Shown piece after piece: positions 6,537-15,004 of a DNA stretch of 43,562 nucleotides (the stretch's first letter is position 1; each line of letters opens with the position of its first letter). The stretch comes from Verrucomicrobiota bacterium (GTDB lineage Bacteria; Verrucomicrobiota; Verrucomicrobiia; Palsa-1439): NCBI GenBank assembly GCA_003152315.1, contig PLZV01000026.1:55562-99123 (forward strand), read 5' to 3'. The position numbers and the translations under genes are program-made. The notes under the pieces were generated by a model. The model ran no database searches, was not told the origin of the DNA, and saw only the letters and a program-made list of their open reading frames with translations.

Positions 6537-7271
6537 TCACGGCGGCGGCGGCGGCAAAATCGGGTGCACAGCCTCGCCGATGTAAACCCAACGGGGAATC
6601 GGTTCGCCGTCCGTTTCCTGCACGCCGTCACGGTAGGCGCGACACGATATCGTGGCCCCCACGGCCAACGCCGCCGGGCGAGGATGCCCAACCAGCAAGA
6701 CGTACTCGATCTCGCTTTGCGTCGCACGCGTAACGGATGCTTCAGCCGCCGGCACACCCGGCGGTTGCGGCACAGGGACGCCATCAACCCGGGTGCGCAC
6801 GATCAGCCCTCGGGGATCCGCCGCGACAATCTTGCAGTGGAAATCCACCGCCGTTGCCTTCGCCCGACTCACTCGATCCCCTTCGGCCTGCTGTTGCTGC
6901 GCCCGTTGGATGCGATCCCGTGTGGCCTGCTCCCACGCGGCAATCGCTTTGGCTTCCCCTACCCGATACTGCTGCGCCTTCATCGGGTTATAACCGAACT
7001 TCACCTGCAACTCCGGCGGCAGGCGCCCCAGCGGGATCGCCGCAACACCCGTCTTGTGGAAAATCGTAACGGTCGCCGGCGTCACCCGGCCCCAACGAAA
7101 TTCTTCATACGTTGTGCCGTCGATGGTGATGCTGCCACCAGCTGCGTTATTAGAGATGCTGACGGCTGTGACGTTGGTAAGAGAGTTCGCAGGCGCGGCC
7201 GGGTTGGTTTCTTGTCCAAACGCATTCGCCGCCACGAGCAAGAGGACGAAGAAACGGAAAGCATTGTTCAC
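6537..7271 (-). CDS. Exported hypothetical protein, about 244 aa
   Basis: I place the start at the GTG at 7271 because it leads straight into a signal peptide (VNNAFRFFVLLLVAANAFG followed by QETN); a longer upstream reading lacks sense. The mature part has TSVSI-like beta segments (GSITIDGTTYEEFRWGRVTP, TVTIFHKTGVAAIPLGRLPP) then ELQVKFGYNPMKAQQYR, a pattern I associate with exported verrucomicrobial proteins that sense or bind something through a small beta domain followed by a helical linker. A Gln-rich stretch follows and the protein ends in PILPPPPP. Function unknown. Confidence 0.65.
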   Translation of the reverse strand: MNNAFRFFVLLLVAANAFGQETNPAAPANSLTNVTAVSISNNAAGGSITIDGTTYEEFRWGRVTPATVTIFHKTGVAAIPLGRLPPELQVKFGYNPMKAQQYRVGEAKAIAAWEQATRDRIQRAQQQQAEGDRVSRAKATAVDFHCKIVAADPRGLIVRTRVDGVPVPQPPGVPAAEASVTRATQSEIEYVLLVGHPRPAALAVGATISCRAYRDGVQETDGEPIPRWVYIGEAVHPILPPPPP

Positions 7272-7354
7272 AAGAGCGCCGTCTTTCAAGCGCCTAATAC
7301 TAACACCACGGGAACCGGGGTCAAGGATTCGGGCCGCATGGTAGTGTCCTAATA

Positions 7355-7411
7355 TGGAGGGCCACGCTCCGTCGTGGCCGCATTGAACGAACGGACGCGA
7401 CACGAGCGCGG
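7355..7411. repeat. Dispersed repeat GGAGGGCCACG...ACGGACGCG, copy 1
   Basis: GGCCACG-CTCCGT-CGTGGCC forms a hairpin and is followed by ACGGACGCGACACGAGCGCG. In reverse it matches the repeats at 29190-29266 and 35820-35915. Confidence 0.7.
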
Positions 7412-8128
7412 CTAATTCAGATTAAACCACACGTTCCCAGTCTGGGTGTTGCAGCCGACGTCATGGTTGGTAATTGCCGTAGCGGAGACAAACTCCACGT
7501 GAAAATCTCCGAACAGGCAATTCACCGCTCCACCACCATGACGAGCGATGGCTGGTAGTGGATCGACGTTAATTCCTACAGCTGGGTTTGACACCTTACT
7601 TACCAACTCCCCGCAGTGGATCGTGTTATAGCCCTCAATCATCAGCAGATACTGACCAGGCTGGGGCACCCACTTTAGATTCGGCCAATACGGTGCGCTG
7701 GCGTTCCCGTAGAAAGGGCTCCCGGACACATCTGCATTATGATATCCAAGGCCCTTACGATACTGGCCGACCGGCATCTGGTAGCCCAGCAGAGGGTATT
7801 GCCCTACGCGAGCGGGACAGGCCCTTATCGTACGCAATGTTGTCGTGCCGGCGGAAGGACCCCCAAGATATCGCTGAAGCGGACTACCGGAATCCGCGAA
7901 ATTCGCTGCATTCACTTCATAGTAAAAAGTCCCGTTGTAATCATCCGCATACATGCTGAACGCCATCCCCCACTGTTTCATGTTGGCCGCGCACGCTTGC
8001 TGGAGAAGTTTCGCGCGAGTCTGGTTCAGGTCAGCCACAAGCACGCTCGCCAGCATCGCCCCCACCGCCATTAACACCGACAGTTCCGTCAGTGTGAATC
8101 CGTCTTTGGGTTTTGAAAGGTTGCGCAT
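7412..8128 (-). CDS. Pseudopilin-like protein with type IV prepilin N-terminus
   Basis: The 238 residues begin MRNLSKPKDGFTLTELSVLM, a prepilin peptidase site after Gly followed by a hydrophobic helix (residues about 11-32) with the +5 Glu. This N-terminal helix would anchor the protein in the inner membrane before pilus or secretion assembly. The C-terminal part contains IARHGGGAVNCLFGDFHVEF, the H-x-G-G...F-x-D-G/H-like signature typical of planctomycete and verrucomicrobial pseudopilins of the DUF1559/H-X9-DG class. GAGGAGCG precedes the ATG. It lies 15 bp downstream of the exported beta-repeat gene and is probably in the same operon. Confidence 0.85.
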   Translation of the reverse strand: MRNLSKPKDGFTLTELSVLMAVGAMLASVLVADLNQTRAKLLQQACAANMKQWGMAFSMYADDYNGTFYYEVNAANFADSGSPLQRYLGGPSAGTTTLRTIRACPARVGQYPLLGYQMPVGQYRKGLGYHNADVSGSPFYGNASAPYWPNLKWVPQPGQYLLMIEGYNTIHCGELVSKVSNPAVGINVDPLPAIARHGGGAVNCLFGDFHVEFVSATAITNHDVGCNTQTGNVWFNLN

Positions 8129-8143
8129 CTCGTTTCTCGCTCC

Positions 8144-9859
8144 TCAGGGTACTAGGCGACCGCGGTAATAGCGGGCCGGCGAGTTCGTGGCGGCCCCGAC
8201 GTCGAGGTAGTTGGTCAGGGAGCCAATGACACCATTATTCGTCACCACAAAAATGTCGGTGAAACCGTTAGTGCTGTAGCTGCCATTGCTGCCCGCGGCA
8301 ACCTGCAGGGCGTTGGTTATTCCCGGGGCCATCTGCCATGTGATGAGGATGTCGTTTCCTTGCCGCGTGAGAGAGACAATGCGGAAAGTATTGGTGTCGA
8401 AGACTACGTTCCCAGCGGCAAGCGTGCCCCCGGTGTGAAGGAAACTGCCGCAACTATTCGTCAACACCAGCTTGTCGACTTGCACGGTTCCACCGGCAAG
8501 AGTCATTTGACCGCTACGCACATCAATGAACGCGTTGTGCGCTGCGTTGGTCACATACAAATTACCGCCCGCCACGTTTAATACGCCGATGCCACCCGTC
8601 GGGCAATTACCAAGGACCAACTTCGTGTACAACGTCAGCGATCCCCCATTCAGGGTAACGGCACCGTAACTCGTCTGCCCTGTCGTCGTAATAGAGCCAA
8701 GGTTGTTCGTGATCGATGCGAAGCCGTGTACGCCCACCAGCATCGTGCCTCCCACCCAGCTACCGTTGGACACTGTGGCGACTCCGAAGCCCCACGACGC
8801 AATGCAAGTCGCTAAGTTCGTCGCAATGAGTTGCCCGCCCGTCAGCCACACCGCCCCGGTCGCGCCAAGACTGGAACCGACATAGAGCCCACTCTGCAAT
8901 GTATTGACGCCTCCCGCCACGCTCAAGGTGCCCTGCGAGCCGGAATCTCCACCGACCTCCATCGCGCCGAAGATATTCGTTCCGCCCAACAGATTGAGCT
9001 GCCCGGAGCCATCCCCGCCAACCAGCGTCATCAAAGAATTGGTCATGATCAGGTTCCCACCAGTCACCGACACCACGCCCACCGCCCCGGTTTCCATGCC
9101 GATCACTAACCGGGCGTTTGGCGACGCGACGAAACTTCCTCCCGCCAACGACAGTGTCCCTTGCGAACCAATGCCGGAACCCACAAACAGAAAATTCGCC
9201 GCGGTTTGCACCTTGCCGCTGGATATATCCATCTCGCCAAAGCCGTTGACACCGATGGCGGAGGGCAGTGTGTTCGTCAAGAGCAACTGCCCGCCCGTAA
9301 GAAGAATTAGGCCGTCCGCGTTCGTGTCCAGACCCGCATAGAGCCCCGTATCCGCGACCAGGATGCCGTTGTTATTGAGCTGCAGCGTCCCGTCCACATT
9401 CAAGACACCGTTGCTCAGGACGGCGTAAGTCGCATTGGTCAGGGCCGCGTTCGTGTTGCTTTCCATCCACAAGCCCGAACCGGTCAGCCGCAGCATCCCA
9501 CCGCTTGTAATAATAAAGTTATTCAGCACGTTTAACGGCGTACTGGTGCCAGCGTTGGACAAATCCAGAATGTTCAACGCACCGCTGGGAGCGGAAAGAA
9601 TCACATCGGCAATGGTCAATGTCTTGGGAAAACCAGCGGAAGTTGTGGAATTGATCGTTACCGTCTTGGAAACGTCGTTGGTGATGACCAGCGATTGCGT
9701 GTTGGTGGGAGCCAAGGATAGGAACCAGTTCGCCGGATTCTGCCACGCGCCATCGCCCGACTGAATCCAACTATTGGTCTGCGCCTGGCTCACCACCGGA
9801 ACTCCAAAGGTGATGATTGTCAGAATACTGCAAACCAAGATGTTTGCTCTTGTCCTCAT
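8144..9859 (-). CDS. Large exported beta-repeat protein with C-terminal YYRxR-VP module
   Basis: I chose the ATG at 9859 because it begins a good signal peptide (MRTRANILVCSILTIITFGV...SQAQTNS); an upstream TTG is possible. After SWIQSGDGAWQNPANW, a start typical of autotransporter-like repeat proteins, the body consists of imperfect 35-45 residue repeats built on GTLSLAGGSF, GVVSVTGGNLIMTNS, GTLSVAGGVNTL and GAVWLTGGQLIATN. These predict a right-handed beta helix. The last 80 residues, from ILITWQMAPGITNALQV to TNYLDVGAATNSPARYYRGR, are shared with the cupredoxin protein at 19581. It is probably surface-located. Function unknown. Confidence 0.8.
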   Translation of the reverse strand: MRTRANILVCSILTIITFGVPVVSQAQTNSWIQSGDGAWQNPANWFLSLAPTNTQSLVITNDVSKTVTINSTTSAGFPKTLTIADVILSAPSGALNILDLSNAGTSTPLNVLNNFIITSGGMLRLTGSGLWMESNTNAALTNATYAVLSNGVLNVDGTLQLNNNGILVADTGLYAGLDTNADGLILLTGGQLLLTNTLPSAIGVNGFGEMDISSGKVQTAANFLFVGSGIGSQGTLSLAGGSFVASPNARLVIGMETGAVGVVSVTGGNLIMTNSLMTLVGGDGSGQLNLLGGTNIFGAMEVGGDSGSQGTLSVAGGVNTLQSGLYVGSSLGATGAVWLTGGQLIATNLATCIASWGFGVATVSNGSWVGGTMLVGVHGFASITNNLGSITTTGQTSYGAVTLNGGSLTLYTKLVLGNCPTGGIGVLNVAGGNLYVTNAAHNAFIDVRSGQMTLAGGTVQVDKLVLTNSCGSFLHTGGTLAAGNVVFDTNTFRIVSLTRQGNDILITWQMAPGITNALQVAAGSNGSYSTNGFTDIFVVTNNGVIGSLTNYLDVGAATNSPARYYRGRLVP

Positions 9860-9959
9860 CGGCTCACAAACTACCAGGCTTCGCAAGCAACCCTAATACC
9901 ACACAAAATACAGGGTTTGTCGAGAATCAAACCTGCTCCTCTCGCCAGATAATAGTAGC

Positions 9960-11783
9960 CTAAACCACCGTCTGCCGCGGTGTCGTCCCCGTAGCGCGAA
10001 TAAACTGCCGGTACAACTCCGCGTAAGTGCCATCGGCCTCCAGCAGTTGGGTGTGCGTCCCGCGTTCCACGATCTTCCCCTGGCGGAGCACGAGCACCAG
10101 GTCCGCGTGGCGAATCGTGCTGAGGCGGTGGGCGACGACGAAACTGGTGCGGCCTTGCAACAAGGTCACGAGCGCCTTCTGGATGCGCGCCTCGGTCATG
10201 GCGTCCACGGAACTCGTCGCCTCGTCGAGAATCAGGATGCGCGGGTCAGCCAGCATCGCGCGGGCAAAGCAGATTAGCTGCCGCTGGCCGAGCGAGAGAT
10301 TCGCGCCGCGTTCCCCCACCGCCGTCGCAAACCCCGCCGAGAGCGAACCGATCACATCAAGAAAATCCAGTTTGCGAACCGCATCCACAACTTCTTCGTC
10401 GGTCGCCGTGGGCCGGGCAAAACGGATGTTGTCCATCACGCTTCCGGTAAAGAGGAAGTTCTGCTGGCTGACGATGCCCATTTGACGATGCAGCGAGTCA
10501 CCCTGGATGTCGCGCGTGTCGAACCCATCGATCAACACCGCTCCCTCCCCCGGCAGATAAAACTTCGTGATGAGATTAACCATGGAACTCTTGCCGCTGC
10601 CCGTGTGGCCGACGAGCGCGATGGTCTGTCCGGGTTCGGCGACAAAACTCATGCCGTCGAGCGCCAGGCGATCGGGGATGTAACCAAAGCTGACATCGCG
10701 AAACTCGACGCGGCCCTGGATGCGCGGCAACTCGCGCACTGTCGGCGGTTCCTCCCAATCGGGCTGCGTATCGAGCAAGCGGAAAATACGTTCCGCCCCC
10801 GCCATCGCCGCGAGCGCCTGGTTGTACATATTGCCCAGCGGCTGGATCGAACTGAAGAACAGGTTCGCAAGGAAGAAAAACTGGATCAGGTTGCCAACGT
10901 CCATGTGAATGGCCGGGCTCAGCACCCGATAGCCGCCCACCATCAACAACACCGCGGTGAACGTCTGGCTGTTCAATTCCAGCATCGGCAGAAACACGCC
11001 CGTGGCCCGCGCCACGCCGAGATTGTACACCGAATGGTCCATGAGCAGGTCGGTGAACAGGCCCGCGTTCACGTCCTGCCGCACGAATCCCTGCGTCACG
11101 CGAATTCCCGTGACCGATTCCGCAATGGTCGCCGTCACGCGGCTCCAGCTCTCCTGCACCTTGCGGTTCGCGTTGCTGAGCGTGCGGCGGAAACGGTAAT
11201 TCATCACCCCCAACACAGGCGCCATCGCCAGCACGACGAGAAACAACACGCGGTCGTACCACAACATCAGCAGCGCCGAAAAAAACATCTGCCCGGCCTG
11301 GACGGCCGTGACGAAAAACACATCCTGCCAGCCGACCCGCATCGCCTCGGCATCGGACGTGTAACGGCTGATGATGCGCCCGATCTTCGTCCGGTTGTAA
11401 AAACTCATCGGCATCCGCAGCAGGTGCTTGAAAATGTCCCGCCGCAAATCCTGGAGGACCGACTCGCCCATCTCCAGCGCCAGCCGCTGGCGGAAGTGAA
11501 AGCAGAACTGCGTCACCGCCGCGAACGCCAGGAATCCCACCGCGCCCCACATCACGCCGCGCGGGTCGTGGCGCGTGATCGGCCCGTTGATGACTGCGCC
11601 GATGGCCCAGGCCAGCAAGGGCAGTTGCATCGCCCGGATCAACACGAGCGCGAACAGCCAATTGCGTTTGCGGGCATGCGCCTGCGTGTACCGGAGCATG
11701 CGCCAGATCAACCCCATCTCCAGCGGACGCAGGTTCAGCTCATCCAGGTCTTCCTTCCGTACTTGTGTCAGGCCCGCTTTCAT
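9960..11783 (-). CDS. ABC exporter half-transporter, subunit 2 of a heterodimer
   Basis: The 607 residues have an N-terminal six-helix ABC exporter membrane domain (about 40-330) and a nucleotide-binding domain with Walker A GHTGSGKSS near residue 391, a deviating signature LSLGQRQ near 497, Walker B ILILDEATSSVD with an intact catalytic Glu, and the switch His in VVAHRLSTIRHAD. The gene start overlaps the stop of the partner gene by 4 bp. Together the pair fits heterodimeric exporters of the TM287/288 type, which export lipids or drugs. The substrate cannot be told from sequence. Confidence 0.9.
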   Translation of the reverse strand: MKAGLTQVRKEDLDELNLRPLEMGLIWRMLRYTQAHARKRNWLFALVLIRAMQLPLLAWAIGAVINGPITRHDPRGVMWGAVGFLAFAAVTQFCFHFRQRLALEMGESVLQDLRRDIFKHLLRMPMSFYNRTKIGRIISRYTSDAEAMRVGWQDVFFVTAVQAGQMFFSALLMLWYDRVLFLVVLAMAPVLGVMNYRFRRTLSNANRKVQESWSRVTATIAESVTGIRVTQGFVRQDVNAGLFTDLLMDHSVYNLGVARATGVFLPMLELNSQTFTAVLLMVGGYRVLSPAIHMDVGNLIQFFFLANLFFSSIQPLGNMYNQALAAMAGAERIFRLLDTQPDWEEPPTVRELPRIQGRVEFRDVSFGYIPDRLALDGMSFVAEPGQTIALVGHTGSGKSSMVNLITKFYLPGEGAVLIDGFDTRDIQGDSLHRQMGIVSQQNFLFTGSVMDNIRFARPTATDEEVVDAVRKLDFLDVIGSLSAGFATAVGERGANLSLGQRQLICFARAMLADPRILILDEATSSVDAMTEARIQKALVTLLQGRTSFVVAHRLSTIRHADLVLVLRQGKIVERGTHTQLLEADGTYAELYRQFIRATGTTPRQTVV

Positions 11784-13615
11784 GAGGTGGCAAACTGCAA
11801 TTCCGCCGTGCGGCGGTAGGGCCCGTCGACGCGAACCAGTTCCTCGTGGGTGCCGACCTGCACGATCCGTCCGTCCTCCAACACAATGATACGGTCGGCG
11901 CGACGCAACGAACTGATCCGGTTGGCCACCATGAATGTGGTACGGCCGCGCATGGCATTCTCAATCGCTTCCAGGATTTCCTTTTCCGTCTCGGGATCAA
12001 CCGCCGCCGTCGGGTCGTCGAGCAAGAGAATCGTGGGATCGAGCAACAGCGCGCGCGCGATGGCGAGCCGTTGCCGCTGGCCGCCCGACAAATCCTTCCC
12101 ACCTTCGCCGAGCAACGTGTCGTAGCCTTTGGGCAGGTTCACGATGAATTCGTGTGCCGCAGCAATCTTCGCCGCCCGTTCAATCTCTTCCCGCGTCGCA
12201 TCCGGATGCCCGAACGCGATGTTGGCCGCGACGGTGTTGCTAAAGAGGAAACTCTCCTGGAACACCAGCCCCACGTTGCGGCGAAGATCGTCGAGGTCAA
12301 GCCGCCGCACGTCGGTGCCGTCAACGAGCACGCGACCCCGCTGCGGATCGTAGAAGCGCGTAATCAAGCTTAACAAGGTTGTCTTACCCGACCCGGTCGC
12401 GCCGAGAATGGCGATGCTCTCGCCGGGCCGCACCTCGAAGGTGATGTCCCGCAACTCGGGATCATCGCCGGCGTTGTACCCGAAGCTGACGTTCTCAAAT
12501 CGCACGGCCCCCGTGGCGCGGGGAAGCCGGGTCGCGTTGGGCGGGTTGACAATCTCAATCGGCGCGTCGAGCACCTCGAACACGCGCCGCGCTCCCGTGA
12601 GGCTCTGCTGGATGGTGTTGGCAACCTGTGCGACATTCGCGATCTGCGCCGCGAACTGTTGCAGGAGCCCCGCGAACACGACCATGCCCGTGCCCAGCGG
12701 CAATTCGCCCACAATGACCAGGTGCCCACCGTAAATCAGCAGCACAAACAGGCTCACCTGCGTCAGCATCCCGATCGACGGCACAAACAGGCTCACGCGC
12801 CAGAAGATCATCTGCTGTTGCACGCGCACGGCTTCGTTGCTGGCTTCAAAGATGGCGAGCTGCTCCCGTTCGCGGGCGAAACCCTTGATCGTCTGGATGC
12901 CCTGTGCGGTCTCGGCAACGTGGAGAATCATCCGGTCCACCAACTCGCGGTTGCGGATATACTCGGGCTGCACGAGCCGCGAGAAGATGGCGGCGATCAC
13001 CCACAACACCGGGATCACCGCCAGGCACGCCAGCGTGAGCTTCGCATGGATGGTCAGCATGTACGCCAGGTACACGAACAACGACAGCAACATGATGATG
13101 CTCTGGATCAGGACGTTGTTGACGAAGTTCGCGACCGCGCGCGAGTCGCCGGTGACGCGGTTGATGATCGAGCCGGTCTCGTTGGCATCGTAGAATCGAA
13201 AGCTGAGTCGTTGGAGCTTCTCATAGACGCGTGACCGCATCTCGACCACAATGTACCGCTCCACCAACACGGCCACCGCAATACTGTAAACATAATTCAG
13301 CACGGCCCGCAGGATCGCGAACGTGAACATGATCGCCGCCAGCAACACGAGCACTCTCATGGGCGGCCAGGCCGCCGGCGGCGCCAGCCCGAACGGCCAG
13401 TGCGGCGGTGTCGCCGTTGTTTGGATCTGCCACCGAACGAAATCAATGCCCAATCCCGTCAGCCCCAACCCCGCCAAACCCATCGCGAGCAGAATCAACT
13501 GGTAGAGGAACACCTTGATGCAGCCCATGCGATAACGCCAACTCAACCCCAGGAGACGGCGAATCACCGTCCAATCGGATTGCGTATTCGCTTGCATGGT
13601 CGCGGGAGCTGGCAT
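11780..13615 (-). CDS. ABC exporter half-transporter, subunit 1 of a heterodimer
   Basis: The membrane domain (about residues 35-340) begins with RRLLGLSWRYRMGCIKVFLY and carries coupling-helix text such as RFYDANETGSIINRVTGDSR. The ATPase domain has Walker A GATGSGKTT near residue 405, a canonical LSGGQRQRLAIARALL signature, and Walker B ILLLDDPTAAVDPETE in which the usual catalytic Glu is Asp. The switch segment reads MVANRISSLRRAD, with Asn in place of the usual His. These changes indicate a degenerate ATP site, as in TM287. Starts at 13652 (TTG), 13615 and 13597 are all possible, and none has a clear ribosome site. Confidence 0.88.
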   Translation of the reverse strand: MPAPATMQANTQSDWTVIRRLLGLSWRYRMGCIKVFLYQLILLAMGLAGLGLTGLGIDFVRWQIQTTATPPHWPFGLAPPAAWPPMRVLVLLAAIMFTFAILRAVLNYVYSIAVAVLVERYIVVEMRSRVYEKLQRLSFRFYDANETGSIINRVTGDSRAVANFVNNVLIQSIIMLLSLFVYLAYMLTIHAKLTLACLAVIPVLWVIAAIFSRLVQPEYIRNRELVDRMILHVAETAQGIQTIKGFAREREQLAIFEASNEAVRVQQQMIFWRVSLFVPSIGMLTQVSLFVLLIYGGHLVIVGELPLGTGMVVFAGLLQQFAAQIANVAQVANTIQQSLTGARRVFEVLDAPIEIVNPPNATRLPRATGAVRFENVSFGYNAGDDPELRDITFEVRPGESIAILGATGSGKTTLLSLITRFYDPQRGRVLVDGTDVRRLDLDDLRRNVGLVFQESFLFSNTVAANIAFGHPDATREEIERAAKIAAAHEFIVNLPKGYDTLLGEGGKDLSGGQRQRLAIARALLLDPTILLLDDPTAAVDPETEKEILEAIENAMRGRTTFMVANRISSLRRADRIIVLEDGRIVQVGTHEELVRVDGPYRRTAELQFATS

Positions 13616-13695
13616 CGCGAAAAGCAAACCACGTTGCAGCGGCGCGAACAAGAGAGAACTCGCTTACGGGTGTTTTGTCGCGCTCATCAACGCGC

Positions 13696-13723
13696 TTGGT
13701 TTGGCCGGGCCGGTCGCTATAAT
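13696..13723 (+). promoter_or_regulatory. Candidate promoter of the BtpA gene, leaderless
   Basis: TTGGTT (13696-13701), a 16-bp spacer and a consensus TATAAT (13718-13723) stand 9 bp before the ATG. Transcription would start within a few bases of the start codon. Confidence 0.65.
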
Positions 13724-13732
13724 CCATTCACT

Positions 13733-14542
13733 ATGCCCGCAAAGAATCCGCTCTTTTCATCGCTTAAACCAGTCGTTGGCATGATTCACCTGGAGGCCCT
13801 GCCCGGTACGCCCGCCAGCCGGCGAAGCGTGCGCGAGATCGAGGCGCAGGCGTTGCGCGAGGCCAGGATTTACCGCGAGGAAGGCGTGCACGGCATCATG
13901 ATCGAGAACATGCACGATGCGCCGTACCTGCGCGGCGAAGTCGGCCCGGAAGTCATTGCGGTAATGGCCATCGTCGCTGCGGCGGTAAAAGAAACGGCCA
14001 AACTGCCGTGCGGTGTCCAGATCCTGGCTGGCGCAAACACGGAAGCGATGGCGGTCGCGCACGCGGCGAACCTGGATTTCACCCGCGTCGAAGGATTCGC
14101 CTTCGCCCACGTTGCCGACGAGGGCCTCATCCAGGCGTCCGCGGCGCCCCTCCTCCGCTACCGCAAGCAGATCGGCGCCGACCGCGTGCAAGTCTGGGCC
14201 GATGTGAAGAAGAAGCACAGTTCGCACGCGATCACGGCGGACATCGGGATCGGCGAAACGGCGGAAGCCGTCGAGTTCATGCGCGGCGACGCGGTGATCA
14301 TCACCGGAACGGTCACGGGCGATCCACCGAAGCTCGCAGACATCCGCTCGGCCAAAGAACATTGCCACCTACCGATTTATCTCGGCTCCGGCGTGACGGC
14401 ACAGAACCTGGCGAAGTACTACACGCTCGCGGATGGGTTCATTGTGGGATCGCACTTCAAAGCGGACGGCCTGTGGTCGAACGCTGTGGATGTGAAGCGC
14501 ATTGCCCGTTTCATGAAGAGGCACGGGCAACTCGGAAAGTAG
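13733..14542 (+). CDS. btpA: BtpA family protein
   Basis: The 269 residues begin MPAKNPLFSSLKPVVGMIHL, and continue EALPGTPASRR and ARIYREEGVHGIMIENMHDA. Further conserved blocks are CGVQILAGANTEAMAVAHAA, FTRVEGFAFAHVADEG, VQVWADVKKKHSSHAIT and IYLGSGVTAQNLAKYYTLAD. This is a TIM-barrel protein of the BtpA family, first linked to photosystem I assembly in cyanobacteria. Outside photosynthetic organisms it is thought to have a metabolic role, possibly in sugar or nucleoside metabolism. Transcribed divergently from the ABC genes. Confidence 0.92.
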   Translation: MPAKNPLFSSLKPVVGMIHLEALPGTPASRRSVREIEAQALREARIYREEGVHGIMIENMHDAPYLRGEVGPEVIAVMAIVAAAVKETAKLPCGVQILAGANTEAMAVAHAANLDFTRVEGFAFAHVADEGLIQASAAPLLRYRKQIGADRVQVWADVKKKHSSHAITADIGIGETAEAVEFMRGDAVIITGTVTGDPPKLADIRSAKEHCHLPIYLGSGVTAQNLAKYYTLADGFIVGSHFKADGLWSNAVDVKRIARFMKRHGQLGK

Positions 14543-14589
14543 TATTACGCTGGTCGCCCGCCTGCGGCTGTTTTTCTTCCATCGAGCGG

Positions 14590-14817
14590 CTAGTACATCG
14601 CCGTACGGACGAGATCGATGATGGATCTTGAACTGGCTTTGCCTCGCGGAACCGCCGGCGGCTCCAACTCGGCGAGTTTGCGGACCGGCAATTGCCTCAA
14701 CTCGTATTCCGCCTGTAGCCAATCATCGAAATCGTGCCCGTTGGTGCGTCCCCGTTCGAGATAAAGCTGGTAGGCACGAGCGGCAATTTGCTCGGGCGTT
14801 AAATCTTTCTGCGTCAT
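14590..14817 (-). CDS. DUF2934 domain small protein
   Basis: The 75 residues include EQIAARAYQLYLERGRTNGH and DFDDWLQAEYEL, the core of DUF2934 (I-x-x-R-AY-x-xYxxRG followed by DWLxAExEL). A strong AGGGGGAT ribosome site precedes the ATG at 14817. The remaining 40 residues are basic and Pro-rich. DUF2934 proteins are short soluble proteins of unknown function, common in nitrogen-fixing and soil bacteria. The gene is convergent with btpA and divergent from the ClC gene. Confidence 0.85.
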   Translation of the reverse strand: MTQKDLTPEQIAARAYQLYLERGRTNGHDFDDWLQAEYELRQLPVRKLAELEPPAVPRGKASSRSIIDLVRTAMY

Positions 14818-15004
14818 GCCTAAATCCCCCTTTCCTCTTGCTGAACGTTGCAGCCAGCCATCCTTTGCTTCTGCGGCACGTCAGAACTCCTTGTTACGTC
14901 AGACACGCCGCATTCCATAATCGCTCATTTTTTTTCGATTGCAAGACTTTCCGGCAGGGCTTGGTTTGACCCACCGCCCCGGATTTGTTAGTAGAGTGTC
15001 ACGG

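Noticed and set aside
10482-11819. Long plus-strand reading frame of 445 codons
   Set aside because: It is antisense to the ABC exporter gene, whose Walker and signature motifs are clear; the antisense product is Arg/His-rich low-complexity text.
14543-14589. Terminator between btpA and the DUF2934 gene
   Set aside because: A T-run (GCTGTTTTTCTT) is present but no convincing stem precedes it.
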